Below are positions 20,795 through 24,568 of a DNA stretch of 24,568 bases, one piece after another. The stretch covers positions 1 through 24,568 of the forward strand of contig CAZOOA010000044.1 of the NCBI GenBank assembly GCA_964581355.1, given 5' to 3'. This stretch comes from CAZOOA01 sp964581355. Its GTDB lineage: Bacteria > Bacillota > Dethiobacteria > DTU022 > UBA8154. A program made the translations under genes and the position numbers. Each line of letters begins with the position of its first letter. Positions within the stretch are counted from its first letter, which is position 1. Below the pieces are notes generated by a model. The model saw nothing but the letters and a program-made list of their open reading frames with translations. It was not told where the DNA came from and searched no databases.

Positions 20795-23700
20795 ATGACT
20801 TCCGGCGAAGATTATGTTCAAAGCTTGTTTTGTGATTTTCCCGATGCACTTGCTTATTGCCAGTTGGTAACGGACCGTGCCGGCCAGCCCGTTGATTTTG
20901 TTATTCTCGATGCAAACCAGGCTTTTGAAATGATGGTGGGAAAGAAACGGGATCTGTTTCTTAACCGGCAAGCTACGGCTGTTTTTCCGCAAATCATTGA
21001 ATCTGACCCGGGTTGGGTAGAGATTTTTGGTCAAGCAACTTTAAAGAAAAAAAGCATCCGGTTCGAATATTTCAAAGAAACCTTGGAGCGTTGGTATGAA
21101 GTGACTGTTTGCGGGGCAGGAACAGGCCATTTTTTGATTCTGTTTCATGATATCACCGAGCATAAAACGGCAAGGCAGGAATTGCAGGAAAGTGAAAAAA
21201 AATACAAGCTACTGCTAGAAAACCAGACAGACCTGGTGGTTGAAGTAGACCTTGAAGGTAGATTATTGTTTGTTAGTCCTTCGTACTGCGAGCTTTTTGG
21301 AAAGTCTGAAGCTGAACTGCTGGGGAATAAGTTCATGCCCCTGGTCCATGAGGAAGACCGAAAGTCTACAGCAGAAGCCATGGAATGGCTCTACAAAGAA
21401 CCTTATCATACCTATCTTGAACAAAGGGCCTATACAAAATATGGCTGGCGCTGGCTGGGATGGGCGGATAAGGCAATCTTTGACAATGCGGGGAATATAA
21501 CTTCCATTGTTGGTGTCGGGCGGGATATCAGTGAACGAAAAATGGCCGAGGAAGCGCTGCGGGACAATCGAAGACTGCTGAAAACCATTATAGATAATAT
21601 GTTTGATATGGTTTCATTAACCGACCTGCAAGGCAATTTTAAGTATGTAAGTCCTTCTCATAGCCTTTTAGGATACGAACTTGATGCTTTAGTGGGAAAA
21701 AACGTAATGGATTTTGTCCACCCTGATGATTTCTCTCAAGTATCCTCAAAATTTCAGGAGTTTTTGTCAAGACGGGAGCAACAGGTATCCCCTAAAGTTG
21801 AATACAGGTATCGCTGCGTCGATGGTCAATACATCTGGCTGGAAACAATCGGTAAATTCATTCTAGACGACCAGGGAAAAAGAAAAGAAATTCTTTTCAA
21901 TAACAGGGATATTACGGAACGAAAAAACCGTGAAGCCAGCCTGACTTTGCTGGCTGAAATTTCCAAGGACTTTGCCCACTATGCTACAGAAGGGGAGATC
22001 ATTCAGGCAGTTGGCCGGAAATTGGGCCGCTTTTTGAATATTTCCGGCTGTTTTCTGGCTGAAATTGACGAAGGACAAACTGTGGCAACCGTCAACTTTA
22101 TCTGGACTACTGAAGCGCAACCGGATATTACAGGTGTGTATGATCTTTCAGAAGTGGTTTCCGAAGATTTTCAACAAGAAGCCAGGACGGGAAAGACAAT
22201 AGTTATTTCCGACACCCAAACCGATTCGCGGGTGAAGTCTACAATCCATCATCATTTTAATATGCACGCCCTGGTGAAAGTGCCCTTTCACCGGGCGGGT
22301 AAGTGGAAATACCTGTTTTCTGTAATTAATGCTACCCCGAGGCAGTGGCAAAAAGAAGAAGTGGAGTTGATTCGTGAAATATGCAGCAGGACATTTTTGC
22401 TGATCGAGCGGGCCCGCGCTGAAACGGCCTTGAAAAAAGCCCATGACCAGCTGGAGCAAAAAGTGGACGAGCGTACCAAAGAACTGGCCCGGGCCAATCA
22501 AATGCTGCAGCGTGAGGTTAATGAACGCCTGCAAACAGAAAAAGCGCTGCGGGAAAGCGAAGAAAAATACCGACTGCTCGTCGATAACACCCCGGATTTA
22601 ATTTTTAGCTTGAATAAAGATCTTCGGCTGACTTTTGTTAACCCCAGCGCATCTCGCATGTTTGGCCTTGATGCCGAGGAGCTGGTTGGCAAGGCAATTC
22701 ATGAATTGGGTTTGCCCAAGGAGCAGCTCAAAAAAAAGAAAGAAATATTGCAGAAGGTATTAGCCGGCAATGCCGTAGAAGGTGAAGACAGTGTCCAGAT
22801 GCCTGACGGTACTATCCTCACCTTTTGGTATACGTTGCTGCCGGTTTTCGATACAAAAGGCAATGTAACCGCTATCATGGGGACAGAGCGTGACATTACA
22901 GAACGCAAGCAAATGGAAGAAGAAATCCTAAAAAGTGATAAGCTTGATTCCATCGGGATACTTGCTGGCGGTATCGCACATGATTTCAATAATTACCTGG
23001 CCACTTTGCTTGGTAATATCAGCCTGGCCAAGCTGTATAAAGATGATCTAGCAAAAATCTTTGATAAACTGGAGGATATGGAAAAAGTTGTCATGCGGGC
23101 CAAAGGCTTATCCAATCAGTTATTTACTTTTGCCGAAGGAGGCTCCCCGGTTAAAGAAAATATTTCGCTTAAACAGTTAATCATTGAGGATGTAAAGTTT
23201 ACTCTCAGTGGTTCCCATATTCGACCTGTGTTCCATATCGCAGAGGATTTGTGGATGATCGAAGCAGATCAGGGCCAGCTAAGCCAGGTGCTGAATAACA
23301 TTGCGCTCAATGCGGTGCAGGCGATGCCTGCAGGAGGAGTGCTGGAGGTAATGGCAGAAAACATTGTCCTGGAACCGACAGGTTCAAACTCGGTTCCTTG
23401 TTTACCTGAAGGGTCTTATGTCAAAATTACCCTTAAAGATCAAGGCATCGGGATACCCAAAAAATATTTGCCCAAGATTTTCGATCCTTTTTTCTCCACA
23501 AAAGATAAGGGGCGGGGCTTGGGCTTGGCCACCGCATACTCGATCATTAAAAATCATGGTGGCAGTTTGCAGGTGGAATCTGAAACGGGTGTGGGGACAA
23601 CCTTTTTCATTTATCTTCCAGCCATCGGACTCGCCGAGGCAGCGCCAACGGTCGGTGAAGATATAATCACAGGCAAAGGGAAGATACTGGTCATGGATGA

Positions 23701-24055
23701 TGAAGAAGAGCTGCTTGCCGTAACGGGCGAGACGCTCTCGGCCCTGGGCTATGACGTTTGTTTTGCCCGGGAGGGAGAGGAAGCCATAAATAAATACCTG
23801 GAAGCTTTGAACAGCCAGATCCCCTTTGACCTGGTGATCATGGATCTCACCATTCCCGGGGGGATGGGGGGCAAGCAGACGGTTAACGAATTGTTGAAAA
23901 TCCACCCTGAGGCCAGAGTAATTGCGGCCAGCGGCTATTCCAATGACCCTGTGATGTCTCATTACCTGGAATATGGTTTTCAGGGGATAATCAAGAAACC
24001 TTTTTCCATAGATGAGCTATCCCGGGTTGTCTACCAAATTATCCATAGAAGTTAA
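20795..24055 (+). CDS. Soluble multi-PAS/GAF hybrid histidine kinase
   Basis: The protein is 1086 aa with no membrane helices, starting at ATG 20795 after GAGGAG. Domains in order are: PAS-like (about 10-125), PAS/PAC (132-250), PAS/PAC (258-378), GAF (about 385-540), a coiled coil (541-590), PAS/PAC (592-705), HisKA with His729 in GGIAHDFNNYLA, HATPase with the N-box around 834-839, DQGIGIP and GRGLGLA, and a C-terminal receiver (about 962-1086) with the acidic pair at 968-969, phospho-acceptor Asp1017 and Lys1068. The kinase core is the HDFNN type often found in hybrid kinases of this build. It probably senses a cytoplasmic ligand or redox signal. No output gene is clearly linked, though a LuxR-type protein is convergent downstream. 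Confidence 0.93.
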   Translation: MTSGEDYVQSLFCDFPDALAYCQLVTDRAGQPVDFVILDANQAFEMMVGKKRDLFLNRQATAVFPQIIESDPGWVEIFGQATLKKKSIRFEYFKETLERWYEVTVCGAGTGHFLILFHDITEHKTARQELQESEKKYKLLLENQTDLVVEVDLEGRLLFVSPSYCELFGKSEAELLGNKFMPLVHEEDRKSTAEAMEWLYKEPYHTYLEQRAYTKYGWRWLGWADKAIFDNAGNITSIVGVGRDISERKMAEEALRDNRRLLKTIIDNMFDMVSLTDLQGNFKYVSPSHSLLGYELDALVGKNVMDFVHPDDFSQVSSKFQEFLSRREQQVSPKVEYRYRCVDGQYIWLETIGKFILDDQGKRKEILFNNRDITERKNREASLTLLAEISKDFAHYATEGEIIQAVGRKLGRFLNISGCFLAEIDEGQTVATVNFIWTTEAQPDITGVYDLSEVVSEDFQQEARTGKTIVISDTQTDSRVKSTIHHHFNMHALVKVPFHRAGKWKYLFSVINATPRQWQKEEVELIREICSRTFLLIERARAETALKKAHDQLEQKVDERTKELARANQMLQREVNERLQTEKALRESEEKYRLLVDNTPDLIFSLNKDLRLTFVNPSASRMFGLDAEELVGKAIHELGLPKEQLKKKKEILQKVLAGNAVEGEDSVQMPDGTILTFWYTLLPVFDTKGNVTAIMGTERDITERKQMEEEILKSDKLDSIGILAGGIAHDFNNYLATLLGNISLAKLYKDDLAKIFDKLEDMEKVVMRAKGLSNQLFTFAEGGSPVKENISLKQLIIEDVKFTLSGSHIRPVFHIAEDLWMIEADQGQLSQVLNNIALNAVQAMPAGGVLEVMAENIVLEPTGSNSVPCLPEGSYVKITLKDQGIGIPKKYLPKIFDPFFSTKDKGRGLGLATAYSIIKNHGGSLQVESETGVGTTFFIYLPAIGLAEAAPTVGEDIITGKGKILVMDDEEELLAVTGETLSALGYDVCFAREGEEAINKYLEALNSQIPFDLVIMDLTIPGGMGGKQTVNELLKIHPEARVIAASGYSNDPVMSHYLEYGFQGIIKKPFSIDELSRVVYQIIHRS

Positions 24056-24057
24056 CC

Positions 24058-24147
24058 GGCTTTTACGACAACTTCAACAAAGGATCCCTGCAGGTTGATG
24101 ACGACATTACCTGCCTGGTGCTGCAGGTGGTGCCTAAGGAATCATAA
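24058..24147 (+). pseudogene. 3' stub of a SpoIIE/PP2C-type phosphatase gene
   Basis: Immediately after the kinase stop codon, about 30 codons encode YDNFNKGSLQ, then VDDDITCLVLQV and VPKES before TAA at 24145-24147. DDxITxxVLxV is the characteristic C-terminal strand and metal-site Asp of PP2C/SpoIIE/RsbU phosphatases. There is no start codon or ribosome-binding site, and everything upstream is missing. It looks like the tail of a deleted signalling gene that was once downstream of, or fused near, the kinase. The match is short, so the call is moderate. Confidence 0.55.
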
Positions 24148-24174
24148 CACCTGAAGTGGTTTTTCAGGAAAAAT

Positions 24175-24447
24175 TTACTGCTCCAGGCTTTTGGCAGGAA
24201 GTGAGTTGCCAATGCCTGTTTGATTTTGGCCGGGCAAGAGTTTGGCGATTAGTTCCTGCCGGTTATTGCAGTTGCTTTTTCGCAAAATATTTCGGAAATG
24301 GTATTTGACCGTATTAACAGTGATAAATAGTTCTTCGGCAATTTCCTGGTTCTTTTTTCCCGCCAACATTAGCTCACAGACTTTTTTCTCCGCTTCAGTT
24401 AGGGAAGCTATAATTTCTTGCCTCATCGTCTGTTCCAGTAGAGACAT
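24175..24447 (-). CDS. Stand-alone LuxR/GerE-type DNA-binding protein
   Basis: The protein is 90 aa from ATG 24447, with AGGGGA 7 bases upstream; ATG 24453 and GTG 24501 are possible earlier starts. The core is a LuxR-type helix-turn-helix: LTEAEKKVCELMLAGKKNQE, then IAEELFITVNTVKYHFRNIL, then RKSNCNNRQELI. No receiver or ligand domain precedes it. Single-domain proteins of this type act as DNA-binding regulators. It is convergent with the hybrid kinase, which carries its own receiver, so a functional link is possible but not shown. The C-terminal 20 residues are a polar tail. A promoter is not evident in the remaining bases to the window end. Confidence 0.82.
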   Translation of the reverse strand: MSLLEQTMRQEIIASLTEAEKKVCELMLAGKKNQEIAEELFITVNTVKYHFRNILRKSNCNNRQELIAKLLPGQNQTGIGNSLPAKSLEQ

Positions 24448-24568
24448 ATTCATTTCCCCTGTTTTGGACCCGGGTGAGGAAGACAACCTGGGGAGAATCA
24501 CCGGATATACAGTAATTTCTGGTCAGGCAAGACCGTCAGCTTTTATACATTATAACTTGGCAGAAACA

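Noticed and set aside
24150..24168. CCTGAA/TTCAGG hairpin as a bidirectional terminator between the kinase and the LuxR gene
   Set aside because: It is only 6 bp, and the downstream sequence is A-rich rather than T-rich on the plus strand and not T-rich on the minus strand.
1..24568. CRISPR arrays, tRNA/rRNA genes, prophage or attachment sites
   Set aside because: No regularly spaced repeats, cloverleaf sequences, rRNA signatures, integrase genes or paired attachment repeats were seen on reading both strands.

Overview
This window looks like a chromosomal segment of an anaerobic, Gram-positive-type bacterium, most likely a Clostridia member of the Peptococcaceae/Syntrophomonas/Moorella kind. 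This is inference from gene content, not a database match. Supporting signs are strong AGGAGG-type ribosome-binding sites, TATAAT/TTGACA promoters, frequent TTG and GTG starts, a Bacillus-type mrfA-mrfB repair operon, a UPF0182 membrane protein, and an HTH-Uma2 protein of a style I associate with clostridial genomes. I see no rRNA, tRNA, CRISPR array, intact insertion sequence or phage gene.

Layout. (1) 0-2.5 kb is accessory DNA. A von Willebrand A (VWA) protein and an HTH regulator-like protein are transcribed divergently from an intergenic region with a perfect 14-bp palindrome. They are followed by a frameshifted HTH-Uma2 pseudogene and a transposase-type HTH remnant. (2) 2.5-5.8 kb holds single housekeeping or stress genes: an orphan radical SAM protein with an extra cysteine cluster, an amphi-Trp protein plus a universal stress protein behind a structured leader and ending at a clear terminator, a DUF429 protein, and the 3' stub of a chemotaxis receptor gene. 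(3) 5.8-9.3 kb (minus strand) is mrfA-mrfB, a helicase and exonuclease with a 4-base gene overlap. Upstream is a good promoter whose spacer resembles a Gram-positive LexA box. (4) 9.6-12.4 kb has a circularly permuted ATP-grasp ligase-like protein and an ArsP-type permease split into two coupled half-genes.

(5) 12.7-20.6 kb is the most unusual part. It holds a 906-aa UPF0182 protein with a large predicted outer domain, then two radical SAM enzymes that both carry twin-arginine (Tat) signal sequences and lipobox-like cysteines. The second of these is in an operon with an 835-aa membrane protein whose spermidine-synthase-like domain sits, by the positive-inside rule, outside the membrane. Together the block suggests S-adenosylmethionine (SAM)-type chemistry on the outer face of the membrane.

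(6) 20.8-24.5 kb has a soluble four-PAS/GAF hybrid histidine kinase, a stub of a SpoIIE/PP2C-type phosphatase gene directly after it, and a convergent stand-alone LuxR-type DNA-binding protein.

Functions are assigned from motifs visible in the sequence. Topology, operons and regulation are inferences. No alignment, structure prediction or database search was run.
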